The notes beneath the pieces were generated by a model. It searched no databases and had not been told where the DNA came from. It saw nothing but the letters and a program-made list of their open reading frames with translations. From assembly GCF_019264445.1 (NCBI RefSeq), contig NZ_JAHVAB010000058.1, positions 62,001-126,000 of the forward strand: a stretch of 64,000 nucleotides of DNA, in the 5' to 3' direction. The stretch comes from Hydrogenophaga sp. (lineage in GTDB: Bacteria > Pseudomonadota > Gammaproteobacteria > Burkholderiales > Burkholderiaceae_C). Numbering within the stretch: position 1 is the first letter of the stretch; every line of letters begins with the position of its first letter. The translations under genes and the position numbers were made by a program. This document shows, piece by piece, positions 25,057 through 38,929 of this stretch.

Positions 25057-26421
25057 ATGCTCACACTCGTCGCATTCGTGGTGGCTCTAGGCCTGTTGAT
25101 TGCCGTGCACGAATACGGGCACTACCGGATGGCAGTGGCGTGCGGCGTCAAGGTGCTTCGCTTCTCCGTCGGCTTCGGTAAGCCCTTGCTCAGGTGGCAC
25201 AAGAAAGGTAGCCCCACGGAGTTCGTGTTGTGCGCGCTCCCCCTCGGGGGCTACGTGCGCATGCTGGATGAGCGGGAAGCCGCAGTGAACCCGGCGGAGC
25301 GGCATCTGGCGTTCAATACGCAGCCGTTGCGGTCGCGTGCCGCCATTGTGGCTGCCGGTCCGGCCGCCAATCTTTTGCTCGCCATTGCGATTTACGCCCT
25401 CGTGAACTGGACCGGCGTGGAAGAGCCCAAGCCCGTGCTGGCGGTACCGGTTGCCGGGTCAATCGCTGAGCGCGTGGGCCTGCGTGGCGGCGAGTGGGTG
25501 GCGCAGGCCGCGACGGACGATGCGCAGCCCAGCGATATTGGATCCTTCGAGGATCTGCGCTGGCGCCTGACCCAGGCGGCACTCTCCAGCCAGGACATGA
25601 CACTTTGGGTGGCCCTGCGAGAGGGCGAGGCCACGCGTACCGTGGTTCTGCCGCTCAGCGAACTGGACGTGCGTGAAGCGGATGCTGCGCTCTTCCAGCG
25701 CATCGGTATCGCAGGCCCCTGGAGCGCGCCGGTCGTTGGCGAGGTCATGCAGGGGGGCGCGGCCGCTCGCAGCGGTCTGCGCGATGGTGATGTGGTCCGC
25801 AAGGTGAATGACAAGCCTGTGCGCGATGGTCAAAGCCTGCGCGCATCGATTCGCGCTGCAACTGGCCCCGGGGGTGAAGCTGTTGAGCAGCGCTGGGAGG
25901 TCGAGCGTGCTGGGCAGATGCTTCAGATCGATGTCAAACCCGTGCCTGAGCAGCAGTCGGGTGTCTGGGTAGGACGCATCGGCGCTTATATCGGTGCCGC
26001 ACCGGAGATGATGACCGTGCGCCATGGCGCGGTCGACGGTCTGGTTGGCGGTGTCGTGCGAACTTGGGAAGTGTCCTGGCTCACGCTAAAGATGATGGGG
26101 CGCATGGTGATCGGGGAGGCCTCCATCAAAAATCTGAGCGGGCCTCTCACCATCGCGGACTACGCAGGCAAGTCTGCAAGTCTGGGTGTGACGTCTTACT
26201 TGCTGTTTCTTGCGCTGATCAGCGTGAGTTTGGGGGTGCTCAATCTGCTACCGTTGCCGGTCCTCGATGGCGGACACCTGATGTATTATCTTTGGGAGGG
26301 TGTCACCGGGCGTAGCGTGTCTGACGTCTGGATGGAGCGCCTGCAGCGAGGGGGTGTTGTGATTCTCATGGCACTCATGTCCGTCGCCTTGTTCAATGAT
26401 GTGGCCCGCCTTGCTGGCTGA
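25057..26421 (+). CDS. rseP: RIP zinc metalloprotease (site-2 protease)
   Basis: A 454-residue membrane protease. HEYGH in the first helix and the second metal motif LPLPVLDGGH near the C-terminus form the active site. PDZ regions lie in the periplasmic middle part (around GSIAERVGLRGGEWV and GGAAARSGLRDGDVV). RseP cuts anti-sigma factor RseA to release sigma-E under envelope stress. It sits between dxr and bamA, the conserved proteobacterial order, and its neighbour products are sigma-E-linked. Confidence 0.96.
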   Translation: MLTLVAFVVALGLLIAVHEYGHYRMAVACGVKVLRFSVGFGKPLLRWHKKGSPTEFVLCALPLGGYVRMLDEREAAVNPAERHLAFNTQPLRSRAAIVAAGPAANLLLAIAIYALVNWTGVEEPKPVLAVPVAGSIAERVGLRGGEWVAQAATDDAQPSDIGSFEDLRWRLTQAALSSQDMTLWVALREGEATRTVVLPLSELDVREADAALFQRIGIAGPWSAPVVGEVMQGGAAARSGLRDGDVVRKVNDKPVRDGQSLRASIRAATGPGGEAVEQRWEVERAGQMLQIDVKPVPEQQSGVWVGRIGAYIGAAPEMMTVRHGAVDGLVGGVVRTWEVSWLTLKMMGRMVIGEASIKNLSGPLTIADYAGKSASLGVTSYLLFLALISVSLGVLNLLPLPVLDGGHLMYYLWEGVTGRSVSDVWMERLQRGGVVILMALMSVALFNDVARLAG

Positions 26422-26434
26422 ACGCTTCCTTTCC

Positions 26435-28759
26435 ATGAAAACAAAATCTTCCGGTCTCCGCGGCCTGAGCCTTTCAGCGCTCGCGATGGCCTTGCTGTCG
26501 GCGTTGCCAGCATGGGCCGTCGATCCATTCACCCTGCGCGATATCCGTGTCGAAGGCCTTCAGCGTGTGGAGCCAGGCACGATCTTCGCGTCTTTGCCTT
26601 TCCGAATCGGCGACCAGTACAGCGATGACAAAGGTTCGACGGCGATCCGTTCGCTGTTCGGTCTGGGGTTGTTCAGCGATGTGCGCCTTCAGATCAACGG
26701 CGACGTCTTGGTGGTGATCGTCGAGGAGCGACCTACCGTCGCAGATGTGAGCTTTTCCGGCATCAAGGAGTTCGAGAGCGATGTGCTCAAGAAGGCACTG
26801 CGTGACATCGGTCTCACGGAAGGTCGTCCCTTCGACAAGGCGCTGGCCGATCGCGCGGAGCAGGAGCTCAAGCGCCAGTACATCAACCGCAGCATGTACG
26901 CAGCCCGGGTGGTCACGACGGTCACGCCGAGCGAACGCAACCGTGTCAACCTGAATTTCAGCGTGGTGGAAGGTGATGTCGCCAAGATTCGTGAAATCCG
27001 CATCGTTGGCAACAGGGCATTTTCCGAATCCACACTGCGCAATCTTTTTGACCTCGACACGGGTGGTTGGCTGAGCTGGTACACCAAGTCCGATCGCTAC
27101 TCGCGTGCGAAGCTCAATGCGGACATTGAAACCTTGCGCTCCTACTATCTGACCCGCGGCTACCTCGAGTTTCGCGTCGACTCCACGCAAGTGGCCATCT
27201 CCCCTGAAAAGGAGGATATGTCGATCACGCTCAACATCACGGAGGGTGACCGGTACGTGGTGAAGTCGGTGGCGCTGGAGGGGGAGTACCTTGGCAAAGA
27301 GGAAGAATTCAAGTCACTCGTGAAGTTGCGTGCGGGTGAGGCCTACAACGCTGAAGATGAATCCAGCACCGTCAAGGCATTCACCGACTACTTCGGTGCT
27401 TTTGGCTACGCCTTCGCACAGGTCGAGCCAAGCCGTGAAGTGGATCGCGTGAACAAGCAGGTGTCGTTCGTGCTGCGTGCGCAGCCTGCGCGGCGCGTGT
27501 ATGTGCGCCGTATCAACGTCGAAGGCAACAATCGCACGCGCGATGAGGTTATCCGCCGGGAGTTTCGGCAGCTTGAATCTGCGTGGTACGACAGCGATCG
27601 CATCCGCTTGTCGCGCGACCGTGTAGACCGTCTCGGTTTCTTTACGGCAGTGGAAGTGGACACGCAGCCGGTGCCTGGGACACCTGACCAGGTGGACATG
27701 ACGGTGACCGTGACGGAGAAGCCAACCGGCAATCTTTCGCTGGGTGCAGGCTATTCTCAAGCGGAAAAGCTGTCGCTGATCGCCGGTATCCGGCAGGAAA
27801 ACGTCTTCGGCTCCGGCAACTACCTGGGCATTGACGTCAACACCAGTGATTTCAACCGGCAGATCGTGCTGAGCACGGTGGATCCGTATTTCACGGCAGA
27901 CGGAATTTCGCGCAGTTTCGATGCTTACTACCGCACGACTCGCCCTTACACCGAGCAGGGCGGAGACTACCGACTCGTCACGCCAGGTGTCAGCGTCAAG
28001 TTCGGTGTGCCGTTCACCGAGCAGGACACGGTGTTTTTCGGTGTCGGTGTCGAGCAAACGCGCATCGAGCCAGGCAATGGCCTTCCTCTGGCCTACCAAC
28101 AGTACTCCAACACCTTCGGCCAAAGCAGCACGTCTGTGCCGTTGACCGTTGGCTGGTCCCGAGACGGACGTGACAGCGCCCTGGTCCCGACGCAAGGCCG
28201 CCTGCAGCGGTTCAACACCGAGTTCGGCGTGGGTGGTGACACCCGCTATCTCAAAGCCAATTACCAGATTCAGCAGTACATTCCGCTGAACAAGCAGTAC
28301 ACCTTGGCGTTCAACGGTGAGCTTGGCTATGGCAAGGGCCTTGGCGGCCGGGCGTACCCCATCTTCAAGAACTTTTACGGCGGTGGTCTCGGCTCGGTAC
28401 GAGGCTTCGACCAAGGCACGCTGGGCCCGACTTCCCCGATCATGTCGGGCGTACAAGCCGGTCAGCTTGTGAATATTGGTGGCAATCGCAACATCGCCCT
28501 GAGCGCTGAGTTCATCACGCCGTTTCCCGGTGCCGGCAACGACCGCACACTCAGAATGTTTGGCTTTATCGATGTGGGCAACGTGTACGGAGAGAACGAC
28601 ACCCGCGCCAATGCCACCGATTTGCGTGCGTCTGTGGGTGTGGGCCTGAGCTGGATCTCACCCGTCGGCCCCTTGCGCTTTGCCATCGCGAACCCCATCC
28701 GGAAATTCCCCGGGGATAGAATCCAGAAATTCCAGTTTCAGATCGGAACCTCCTTTTGA
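26435..28759 (+). CDS. bamA: outer-membrane protein assembly factor BamA
   Basis: About 774 residues. Signal peptide MKTKSSGLRGLSLSALAMALLS.. ends around AWA. Five POTRA repeats follow (starting FTLRDIRVEGLQRVEPGTIF), then the 16-strand beta-barrel with the VRGFDQG motif (FYGGGLGSVRGFDQGTLGP) and a C-terminal Phe (FQIGTSF). It inserts beta-barrel proteins into the outer membrane. An upstream frame extension to 26396 is discarded because it lacks a signal peptide start. It ends by sharing one base with skp. Confidence 0.97.
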   Translation: MKTKSSGLRGLSLSALAMALLSALPAWAVDPFTLRDIRVEGLQRVEPGTIFASLPFRIGDQYSDDKGSTAIRSLFGLGLFSDVRLQINGDVLVVIVEERPTVADVSFSGIKEFESDVLKKALRDIGLTEGRPFDKALADRAEQELKRQYINRSMYAARVVTTVTPSERNRVNLNFSVVEGDVAKIREIRIVGNRAFSESTLRNLFDLDTGGWLSWYTKSDRYSRAKLNADIETLRSYYLTRGYLEFRVDSTQVAISPEKEDMSITLNITEGDRYVVKSVALEGEYLGKEEEFKSLVKLRAGEAYNAEDESSTVKAFTDYFGAFGYAFAQVEPSREVDRVNKQVSFVLRAQPARRVYVRRINVEGNNRTRDEVIRREFRQLESAWYDSDRIRLSRDRVDRLGFFTAVEVDTQPVPGTPDQVDMTVTVTEKPTGNLSLGAGYSQAEKLSLIAGIRQENVFGSGNYLGIDVNTSDFNRQIVLSTVDPYFTADGISRSFDAYYRTTRPYTEQGGDYRLVTPGVSVKFGVPFTEQDTVFFGVGVEQTRIEPGNGLPLAYQQYSNTFGQSSTSVPLTVGWSRDGRDSALVPTQGRLQRFNTEFGVGGDTRYLKANYQIQQYIPLNKQYTLAFNGELGYGKGLGGRAYPIFKNFYGGGLGSVRGFDQGTLGPTSPIMSGVQAGQLVNIGGNRNIALSAEFITPFPGAGNDRTLRMFGFIDVGNVYGENDTRANATDLRASVGVGLSWISPVGPLRFAIANPIRKFPGDRIQKFQFQIGTSF

Positions 28760-29277
28760 TGAAGACTTTCTCACGACTTTTCAACCGACACATCCTGCTG
28801 GCAGCTGTCGTCGGTCTGGCAGCCATCACGGCCACCGCGCAGGACCTGCGCATCGGCGCTGTGAACATCGAGCGCATTCTGCGCGAAGCCAACTTGGCGA
28901 AGGCCTCGCAAGCGAAGCTGGAGCAGGAGTTTTCGCGGCGCGAAAAAGAAGTGCAGGGCCTGGCTTCGCAGTTGAAGACGGCATCTGACAAGTTCGAGCG
29001 CGAAGCACCGACCCTGCCTGAGGCCCAGCGCTCCACGCGTCAGCGCCAACTCATCGAGCAAGACCGGGAGTTCCAGCGCAAGCAGCGCGAGTTCCAGGAG
29101 GACCTCAATCTTCGCAAGAACGAAGAGTTGCAGATCGTGGTGGACCGTGCCAATCGCGTCATCAAGCAGGTTGCGGAGACCGAGAAGTACGATTTCGTGA
29201 TTCAGGAAGCCGTTTACATCAATCCCAAGCACGACATCACCGACAAGGTGCTGAGTGGCTTGAACGCCAGCAAGTAA
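28759..29277 (+). CDS. skp: periplasmic chaperone Skp/OmpH
   Basis: About 172 residues. There is a signal peptide ([22 protein letters not shown]), then a short beta start [12 protein letters not shown], a long coiled coil from about residue 40 to 130 (rich in Glu, Arg and Gln), and a closing beta strand [12 protein letters not shown]. Skp trimers hold unfolded outer-membrane proteins in tentacle-like helices. ATG 28759 overlaps the bamA stop by one base. Confidence 0.94.
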   Translation: MKTFSRLFNRHILLAAVVGLAAITATAQDLRIGAVNIERILREANLAKASQAKLEQEFSRREKEVQGLASQLKTASDKFEREAPTLPEAQRSTRQRQLIEQDREFQRKQREFQEDLNLRKNEELQIVVDRANRVIKQVAETEKYDFVIQEAVYINPKHDITDKVLSGLNASK

Positions 29278-29290
29278 CACAGGGCGTCTT

Positions 29291-30343
29291 GTGTCGAGGC
29301 TCCTGGGCGAGATCGTTGATGCCCTCGGCGGCACGCTGTACGGGGCAACCGACACATTGATCCGGCGCTTGGCGCCTTTGGCCTCGGCAGGGGCGGGTGA
29401 GTTGGCATTTGTATCGCAACCGCGATACGCCCACCAGATCGATACCACTGCCGCAGAGGCGCTGATCGTGCCGCCTGCCTTGAAGGACAGCGCCGCCGCG
29501 CGCGGTGCCTGCATCGTCTCAGACGATCCCTATTTGTATTTTGCGAAGCTCACGCAGTGGTGGCGTCGCGAACACGAGGCAACACCTGACACGGGAATCG
29601 ATCCCCTGGCCAGTGTGCACGCGACGGCTCAGCTGGGTGAGGGCGTCAGTGTCGGTCCGTTTGCAGTCGTGTCCCGCGACGTGCGCGTGGGTCGCGGTGT
29701 GCACATCGGTGCGCACACCGTGCTCGGCCCTGGCGTGGTGGTGGGCGCAGACACTTGGCTCCATCCGCGCGTGACGGTAGGAGCACGATGCTCGGTGGGC
29801 GTAAGGTGCTTGGTGCATTCCGGCGCTGTGATAGGCGCAGACGGATTTGGCTTTGCTCCGCATGAGGGTGCGTGGATCAAGATCGAACAGCTCGGCGCCG
29901 TGCGCATCGGTGACGACGTCGAGATCGGGGCGAATACGTGCATTGATCGTGGCGCGCTGGATGACACCGTGATTGAGGACGGTGTCAAACTGGACAACCT
30001 GATCCAGATTGGGCACAACGTCCGGGTGGGCGCGCATACGGCGATGGCCGGGTGCGTCGGTGTCGCCGGTAGCGCAGACATCGGTGCGCACTGCACTGTC
30101 GGTGGGGGCGCTGTGGTGTTGGGCCATCTGCGTCTGGTCGACGGTGTGCATGTGTCGGCGGCATCGGTCGTGACGCGGTCTTTGCTCAAGCCTGGCCACT
30201 ACACCGGCATGTTCCCCATCGACGACAATGCGGCCTGGGAGAAAAACGCCGCGTCTCTCAAGCAGCTCAACCGCCTGCGTGAGCGCCTCAAAGTGGCCGA
30301 ACACGCGATAGAACAAGCACTTCAAAACAAGCCGAAGTCATGA
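29291..30343 (+). CDS. lpxD: UDP-3-O-(3-hydroxyacyl)glucosamine N-acyltransferase LpxD
   Basis: A 350-residue left-handed beta-helix acyltransferase. The N-terminal uridine-binding domain is followed by many hexapeptide repeats (for example VGPFAVV and IGHNVRVG) and a C-terminal helical extension. [21 protein letters not shown] carries the family motif. It adds the second acyl chain to the lipid A precursor. The start is GTG 29291 and the gene overlaps fabZ by 4 bp. Confidence 0.97.
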   Translation: MSRLLGEIVDALGGTLYGATDTLIRRLAPLASAGAGELAFVSQPRYAHQIDTTAAEALIVPPALKDSAAARGACIVSDDPYLYFAKLTQWWRREHEATPDTGIDPLASVHATAQLGEGVSVGPFAVVSRDVRVGRGVHIGAHTVLGPGVVVGADTWLHPRVTVGARCSVGVRCLVHSGAVIGADGFGFAPHEGAWIKIEQLGAVRIGDDVEIGANTCIDRGALDDTVIEDGVKLDNLIQIGHNVRVGAHTAMAGCVGVAGSADIGAHCTVGGGAVVLGHLRLVDGVHVSAASVVTRSLLKPGHYTGMFPIDDNAAWEKNAASLKQLNRLRERLKVAEHAIEQALQNKPKS

Positions 30344-30780
30344 TGGATATTCACCAGATTCTCAAACAGTTGCCACATCGCTATCCGTTCCTTCTGGTCG
30401 ACCGTGTGCTGGAGTTGGACAAGGGAAAGCGCATCAAGGCGCTGAAGAATGTGACCATCAACGAGCCCTTTTTCGTGGGGCACTTCCCGCATCGTCCTGT
30501 GATGCCGGGCGTCCTCATGCTGGAGGCCATGGCTCAGGTGGCCGCCTTGCTGGCCTTCGACACGATGGGTGTGACGCCAGACGACAAGATGGTTTACTAC
30601 TTTGCAGGTATCGACGGGGCCCGTTTCAAAAGGCCGGTAGAACCTGGTGACCAACTGGTCATGGAGGTCACCCTGGATCGAATGAAGGCGGGCATCTTCA
30701 AGTTCAAGGGCGTCACCCATGTGGGTGACCAGGTGGTCTGTGAGGCAGAGCTGATGTGCACGATGCGCAATATTGCGTGA
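30340..30780 (+). CDS. fabZ: 3-hydroxyacyl-[acyl-carrier-protein] dehydratase FabZ
   Basis: A 146-residue hotdog-fold dehydratase. The catalytic His lies in [23 protein letters not shown], with the Glu in that same stretch. It dehydrates beta-hydroxyacyl-ACP in fatty-acid synthesis and sits in the lipid A cluster as in most proteobacteria. The two possible ATGs (30340, 30343) overlap the lpxD stop. Confidence 0.97.
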   Translation: MMDIHQILKQLPHRYPFLLVDRVLELDKGKRIKALKNVTINEPFFVGHFPHRPVMPGVLMLEAMAQVAALLAFDTMGVTPDDKMVYYFAGIDGARFKRPVEPGDQLVMEVTLDRMKAGIFKFKGVTHVGDQVVCEAELMCTMRNIA

Positions 30781-30799
30781 ACTGCACGGAGGACGTCCT

Positions 30800-31594
30800 G
30801 TGTCATTGATTCACCCCACCGCCCTGGTTGATCCGGCCAGCGAGCTCGACAGCTCCGTCAGCGTCGGCCCCTACACGGTGATCGGCCCGCACGTGAGGAT
30901 CGGTGCAGGCACCACGGTGGGCGCGCACTGCGTGATCGAGGGGCACACCACGATCGGGCGCGACAACCGCATTTTTCAGTTCAACTCGCTCGGCGCGATT
31001 CCGCAGGACAAGAAGTACGCGGGCGAGCCATGCGAGCTCGTGATCGGTGACCGCAACACGATTCGGGAGTTCTGCACCTTCAACATCGGGTCACCCGGTG
31101 ACCGCGCCGTCACCTCCATTGGCAACGACAACTGGATCATGGCTTACGTGCACCTTGCCCACGACTGTGTCGTTGGCAACCACACCATTTTTGCCAACAA
31201 CAGCCAACTTGCCGGTCATGTGGTGGTGGACGATTGGGTGATCCTGGGCGGCTTTACCGTGGCACACCAGTTTGTGCGCATCGGAGCCCACGCGATGACC
31301 GCGATGTGCTCGTTGCTGTTTGCCGATCTTCCTCCGTTTGTGATGTGTCAGGGTCAGCCTGCGCAAGCGCGGTCCATGAACTTTGAAGGACTTCGCCGCC
31401 GTGGGTTTTCATCTGAGCGCATCTCGGCCATCAAGGCGATGCACAAGGCGCTGTACCGGGATGACCTCAAGCTTGACGACGCGGTGCTGCGTATCCGCGC
31501 GTTGACCGACCGGACGCCCGACGCTGCGCCCGATGTCTCACTGATGCTGGACTTCCTTGGACAGGTCTCGCCCCAGCGCGGCATCGTCCGCTGA
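30800..31594 (+). CDS. lpxA: acyl-ACP--UDP-N-acetylglucosamine O-acyltransferase LpxA
   Basis: About 264 residues of left-handed beta-helix ([22 protein letters not shown]) with the catalytic His region [14 protein letters not shown] and a C-terminal helical domain. It performs the first step of lipid A synthesis. I choose GTG 30800 with GGAGG 10 bp upstream; the open frame starts at 30773 inside fabZ. Confidence 0.96.
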   Translation: MSLIHPTALVDPASELDSSVSVGPYTVIGPHVRIGAGTTVGAHCVIEGHTTIGRDNRIFQFNSLGAIPQDKKYAGEPCELVIGDRNTIREFCTFNIGSPGDRAVTSIGNDNWIMAYVHLAHDCVVGNHTIFANNSQLAGHVVVDDWVILGGFTVAHQFVRIGAHAMTAMCSLLFADLPPFVMCQGQPAQARSMNFEGLRRRGFSSERISAIKAMHKALYRDDLKLDDAVLRIRALTDRTPDAAPDVSLMLDFLGQVSPQRGIVR

Positions 31595-31599
31595 GCTCC

Positions 31600-32745
31600 A
31601 TGACCCCGGCAAAACGTTTTGCCCTCGTGGCGGGCGAGACGTCTGGCGATCTGCTGGCGGGTTTGCTGTTGGGCGGCGTGAAGCAGCGCTGGCCCGACCT
31701 TCACTCCTTTGGCATTGGTGGGCCACAGATGGCCTCGCATGGTTTTGAGGCTTGGTGGCCGAGCGAGAAGCTCGCAGTGCGTGGCTACGTCGAGGTGCTG
31801 CGTCACTACCGAGAAATCGTCGACATTCGCGCCAAGACTCAACGCCGGTTGCTGAGCACCGACCGCCCAGATGTCTTCATCGGCGTGGATGCGCCGGATT
31901 TCAACCTGGATCTTGAGGCCCATCTGAGATCGAGCGGCGTGCGGACTGTGCACTTCGTCTGCCCCTCCATCTGGGCCTGGCGCGCCGAGCGTGCCGCGAA
32001 GATCCGCGACAGTGCCGATCATGTGCTGTGCATTTTCCCGTTTGAACCGGCGTTGCTTGCCCAGCATGGCATTGCGGCGACTTATGTCGGTCATCCCTTG
32101 GCCAACGTCATCCCGGTCGTGCCTGACCGTGCAGGTGCGCGAGCCAGGTTGGGGCTGGCGGACGACGACACCGTGATCGCCATTCTTCCGGGCAGCCGGG
32201 CTTCCGAGGTGCAGTATCTTGCGGCGCGCTTCTTCTCGGCGGCCCGGCTTCTGCAACGGGAGCGTCCGGGCATTCGCTTTGTGGTGCCGGCTGTTCCTGC
32301 ATTGAAGGCCCGTATCGAGGAAGAGGCGCTGGCCGCCGGTCTGGGCGAAGCGCTGATCGTGACGCCAGGCCAGTCTCATACCGCGCTCGCGGCGTGCGAC
32401 GTTACGTTGATTGCCAGTGGCACGGCGACGCTGGAGGCGGCGTTGTTCAAAAGACCGATGGTGATTGCGTACAACATGAACTGGTTCTCCTGGCAGATCA
32501 TGCGGCGCAAACAACTGCAGCCTTGGGTGGGGCTGCCCAATATTCTGTGCAATGAGTTCGTGGTGCCCGAGTTGTTGCAGGATGCTGCGACACCGCAAGC
32601 GCTGTCCCGTGCGGTGCTGGAATGGCTGGACGCGCCTGCGAAAATCGGCGCCTTGCAACAGAGGTTCAGTACCCTGCACGATGCGCTGCGCAAAGACACC
32701 GCTCAATTGGCCACCGATGCGATCGAACAAGTTCTTGAAAGCTGA
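31600..32745 (+). CDS. lpxB: lipid-A-disaccharide synthase LpxB
   Basis: A 381-residue GT-B glycosyltransferase. It opens [18 protein letters not shown], then [14 protein letters not shown], with VCPSIWAWR and [13 protein letters not shown]. It condenses UDP-2,3-diacylglucosamine with lipid X. It closes the lpxD-fabZ-lpxA-lpxB set, and its 3' end overlaps rnhB by up to 29 bp. Confidence 0.97.
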   Translation: MTPAKRFALVAGETSGDLLAGLLLGGVKQRWPDLHSFGIGGPQMASHGFEAWWPSEKLAVRGYVEVLRHYREIVDIRAKTQRRLLSTDRPDVFIGVDAPDFNLDLEAHLRSSGVRTVHFVCPSIWAWRAERAAKIRDSADHVLCIFPFEPALLAQHGIAATYVGHPLANVIPVVPDRAGARARLGLADDDTVIAILPGSRASEVQYLAARFFSAARLLQRERPGIRFVVPAVPALKARIEEEALAAGLGEALIVTPGQSHTALAACDVTLIASGTATLEAALFKRPMVIAYNMNWFSWQIMRRKQLQPWVGLPNILCNEFVVPELLQDAATPQALSRAVLEWLDAPAKIGALQQRFSTLHDALRKDTAQLATDAIEQVLES

Positions 32746-33364
32746 ACAGGCGACGCTCGTCTGGGATGTGCCCGGACTGATGGCGGGCGTGGACGAGGCG
32801 GGCCGCGGGCCGCTGGCGGGACCTGTGGTGGCGGCGGCCGTGATTCTGGATGACCGAGCGCCCATCAGGGGCCTCGCTGACTCCAAGCAGCTCACGCCAC
32901 TGAGGCGTGAGCGCCTGTATGACGAAATTCGCGCCAAGGCCTTGTGCTGCAGTGTGGCGCAGGCCTCTGTGGAGGAAATTGATCAGCTCAACATCCTGCA
33001 GGCGACCATGCTCGCGATGCAGCGCGCCGTGCAGGGCCTTCGCTTGAAGCCGGGCAAAGTGCTTGTCGATGGCAACCGCCTGCCACCCTTGGACGTGTTG
33101 GCCGAGGCCATCGTCTGCGGAGATGCTCTCGTGCCATCGATCTCCGCCGCCTCCATCCTGGCCAAGGTCACGCGCGACCGCCTCCTTTGCGAGCTGCATC
33201 TGAAGCATCCTGAATACGGCTTTGATCGGCACAAGGGCTACGGCACGGCCCAACACATGCGTGCCCTGCAGGTGCACGGCCCGCTCGCGGCACACCGCCG
33301 TTCGTTTGCGCCTGTGGCGCGCGCGTTGGGCGCTCCGTTGTGCAACGACGAATCGCTCCCATGA
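32717..33364 (+). CDS. rnhB: ribonuclease HII
   Basis: About 215 residues. The active-site opening is [21 protein letters not shown], followed by [24 protein letters not shown] and [11 protein letters not shown]. It removes RNA, including single ribonucleotides, from DNA. ATG 32717 lies inside lpxB; TTG 32735 is an alternative that shortens it by six residues. Neither has a clear ribosome-binding site. Confidence 0.95.
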   Translation: MRSNKFLKAEQATLVWDVPGLMAGVDEAGRGPLAGPVVAAAVILDDRAPIRGLADSKQLTPLRRERLYDEIRAKALCCSVAQASVEEIDQLNILQATMLAMQRAVQGLRLKPGKVLVDGNRLPPLDVLAEAIVCGDALVPSISAASILAKVTRDRLLCELHLKHPEYGFDRHKGYGTAQHMRALQVHGPLAAHRRSFAPVARALGAPLCNDESLP

Positions 33365-34137
33365 CTGCCAGCCCCCAAATCATCACGTCGCGAGACAACC
33401 CGTTGCTCAAGCGGCTGCGGGTGCTCGCGCACGACAACACCGCATATCGCAAGCTGGGTCAGGTCTGGCTGGAAGGCGATCATCTTTGTCGCGCTTTGCT
33501 TGCGCGCGGGCTCAGGCCAGGCACTGCTGTGTTTACCGAAGATTTCTGGGCGCAAGCGCCACACGATCTGCGCGATGCGGCAGATCACGTGGTGCTGGTT
33601 TCCGAAGCATTGATGGCGGGCATCAGCGCCCTCGAATCGCCTTCAGGTGTGGGCTTTGTGTGGGACTTGTCCGATCTGGCTTCCGTGCAGGCGGGTGTGG
33701 CCACCGTGGTGCTTGATCGACTGCAGGATGCGGGCAACGTGGGCTCCATTTTGCGCAGCGCATCGGCGTTCGGTTTTGACCAGGTGCTCGCCCTCAAAGG
33801 GACCGTGGCATTGTGGTCACCCAAGGTGATGCGCGCCGGCATGGGGGCGCACTTTGGCTTGCAACTCGTCGAAGGACTTGCGGTCGACGATCTGCTGCCA
33901 CTGAACGTTCCGTTGCTTGTGACCAGCTCGCACCAGGGGCAGTGGCTGCACCGAGCACCCTTGCCATGGCCCTGTGCCTGGGTGATGGGGCACGAAGGGC
34001 AGGGCGTGAGTGCCCTCTTGATGCAGCGTGCCAGTGCCTTCGTCCGCATCGCCCAGCCGGGCGGTGAAGAGTCGCTCAATGTCGGGGCCGCTGCGGCCAT
34101 CTGTTTGCACGCAAGCGCCGCTTCTTCGGTTGGTTGA
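33361..34137 (+). CDS. SpoU/TrmH-family RNA 2'-O-methyltransferase
   Basis: About 258 residues. The N-terminal substrate-binding region starts [18 protein letters not shown], and the SPOUT knot carries [32 protein letters not shown] and [19 protein letters not shown]. It methylates a ribose in rRNA or tRNA, and the exact target cannot be told (RlmB-like or TsnR-like). The ATG overlaps the rnhB stop. Confidence 0.9.
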   Translation: MTASPQIITSRDNPLLKRLRVLAHDNTAYRKLGQVWLEGDHLCRALLARGLRPGTAVFTEDFWAQAPHDLRDAADHVVLVSEALMAGISALESPSGVGFVWDLSDLASVQAGVATVVLDRLQDAGNVGSILRSASAFGFDQVLALKGTVALWSPKVMRAGMGAHFGLQLVEGLAVDDLLPLNVPLLVTSSHQGQWLHRAPLPWPCAWVMGHEGQGVSALLMQRASAFVRIAQPGGEESLNVGAAAAICLHASAASSVG

Positions 34138-34164
34138 TGGGGATGCACCTCGTGCTTGCCGGGC

Positions 34165-34335
34165 TATAATTCCGCGGTTTACCCGCAATCGGCGCAAACC
34201 CAGCGCGCCCCGGCTCATCACCCCAGGTTTTCAACCGGCTCGTCAGCGACTTTTGGTCGTTGGGAGACGGCTGGAAGGCTTGCGTGGCACCTGCCGCCGG
34301 CGCCTGGAAGATGCAGCCCCACTCTGGAGAATTCC
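34165..34335 (+). promoter_or_regulatory. carA promoter -10 and long leader
   Basis: A perfect TATAAT (34165-34170) without a -35 match precedes a leader of about 160 nt. The leader ends in a TGGAGA ribosome-binding site before the carA GTG. No strong U-tract hairpin is seen. In other bacteria carAB is controlled by pyrimidine or arginine signals at the leader. Confidence 0.45.
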
Positions 34336-35502
34336 GTGCTTCCCGTCCACCCGAAAGCCCTTCTCGCGCTCGCCGACGGCACGGTCTTTACAGGCATTTC
34401 CATTGGCGCCACCGGCCAAACCACAGGGGAGGTGGTGTTCAACACATCGCTGACCGGTTATCAGGAAATCCTCACCGATCCCAGCTACTGCCAGCAGATC
34501 GTCACCCTGACGTATCCGCATATTGGCAACACCGGCACCAATGCCGAAGACGTGGAAGCCAGCCGCGTCCACGCCGCTGGATTGATCATCAAAGACCTGC
34601 CCCTGCTGGCTTCCAACTTCCGCAGCAACGAAACGCTGTCGCAATACTTGCAGCGCGAAGGAACGGTGGCCATTGCCGATCTCGACACCCGCGCGCTCAC
34701 GCGACGCCTGCGCACCCACGGGGCACAGAACGGTTGCATCGTCGCTCTTGCGGCTGGTGAGGCGATCACCGAAGCGCATCGCGCTGCGGCAGTGGCTTCA
34801 GCCAAGGCTGCGCCAAACATGGCAGGGGCCGATCTCGCCAAGGTCGTGTCCGCGCCTGCGCCGTATCCGTGGACGCAAACCGAGTGGCAACTTGGCTTCG
34901 GCTACGGCGAACAGATTGCGCCGCGCTTTCACGTGGTGGCCTACGACTTCGGCGTGAAGCACAACATCCTTCGCATGCTCGCGCAGCGCGGCTGCAAGAT
35001 CACGGTGGTGCCAGCGCAGACGCCGGCTTCCGACGTGTTCAAGCTCAAGCCCAACGGCGTGTTTCTCTCCAACGGCCCAGGTGATCCGGAGCCTTGCGAC
35101 TACGCGATTGCCGCCACGCGCGAAATCATCGAGGCCGGCGTGCCCACATTCGGCATTTGCCTCGGGCACCAGATCCTGGCGCTGGCCAGTGGTGCCAAGA
35201 CCTTCAAGATGAAGTTTGGGCACCATGGTGCCAACCACCCCGTGAAGGACCTGGACGACGGCCGCGTCAGTATCACCAGCCAGAACCATGGCTTCGCAGT
35301 CGACGAAAAGTCGCTGCCCGCCACGTTGCGTGCCACGCACATAAGTCTGTTCGATGGCACGCTGCAAGGCCTTGCGCGCACCGACAAGCCGGCCTTCTGC
35401 TTCCAGGGTCATCCGGAAGCGTCGCCCGGTCCGCACGACATCGGTTATCTGTTCGACCGTTTCATCGACTTGATGCAGGCCCGCGTGCCCGCCACCGCCT
35501 GA
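34336..35502 (+). CDS. carA: carbamoyl-phosphate synthase small subunit
   Basis: 388 residues. The N-terminal small-subunit domain begins [17 protein letters not shown], and the C-terminal glutamine amidotransferase has [21 protein letters not shown] and [13 protein letters not shown]. It hydrolyses glutamine and hands ammonia to CarB for arginine and pyrimidine synthesis. The GTG at 34336 is supported by TGGAGA upstream and by family N-termini; the frame remains open to 34156 but that stretch is unrelated. Confidence 0.97.
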   Translation: MLPVHPKALLALADGTVFTGISIGATGQTTGEVVFNTSLTGYQEILTDPSYCQQIVTLTYPHIGNTGTNAEDVEASRVHAAGLIIKDLPLLASNFRSNETLSQYLQREGTVAIADLDTRALTRRLRTHGAQNGCIVALAAGEAITEAHRAAAVASAKAAPNMAGADLAKVVSAPAPYPWTQTEWQLGFGYGEQIAPRFHVVAYDFGVKHNILRMLAQRGCKITVVPAQTPASDVFKLKPNGVFLSNGPGDPEPCDYAIAATREIIEAGVPTFGICLGHQILALASGAKTFKMKFGHHGANHPVKDLDDGRVSITSQNHGFAVDEKSLPATLRATHISLFDGTLQGLARTDKPAFCFQGHPEASPGPHDIGYLFDRFIDLMQARVPATA

Positions 35503-35526
35503 GCCGGCGCATCCACCCAGCGAACC

Positions 35527-38784
<3,258 letters not shown>

Positions 38785-38806
38785 TCACCTGAGCGCGCTG
38801 CCCGGC

Positions 38807-38836
38807 TTGAGCCATCTGGCCGGGTCGGGGCATAAT
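38807..38836 (+). promoter_or_regulatory. greA promoter
   Basis: -35 TTGAGC (38807-38812) and -10 CATAAT (38831-38836) with an 18-bp spacer. Transcription should begin near 38843, just before a terminator hairpin. Confidence 0.6.
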
Positions 38837-38847
38837 GTTCGCAGTAC

Positions 38848-38883
38848 ACCGCCGACCGGCAACGCTCGGCGGTTTCCTTTTTT
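38848..38883 (+). terminator. intrinsic terminator between the greA promoter and start codon
   Basis: Stem ACCGCCGA/TCGGCGGT (8 bp, 10-nt loop), then TTCCTTTTTT. It lies after carB but also downstream of the greA promoter, so most greA transcripts starting near 38843 would end after about 40 nt. This parallels the GraL leader RNAs of E. coli greA. Confidence 0.75.
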
Positions 38884-38929
38884 ATTGACGCGGGACGCAC
38901 GTCGTCCGCGCGGGCTCAGGAGCATTCAC

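Noticed and set aside
34156-34335. Upstream extension of carA
   Set aside because: The extra 60 residues do not resemble CarA and would start ahead of the mapped leader features; GTG 34336 has a good ribosome-binding site.
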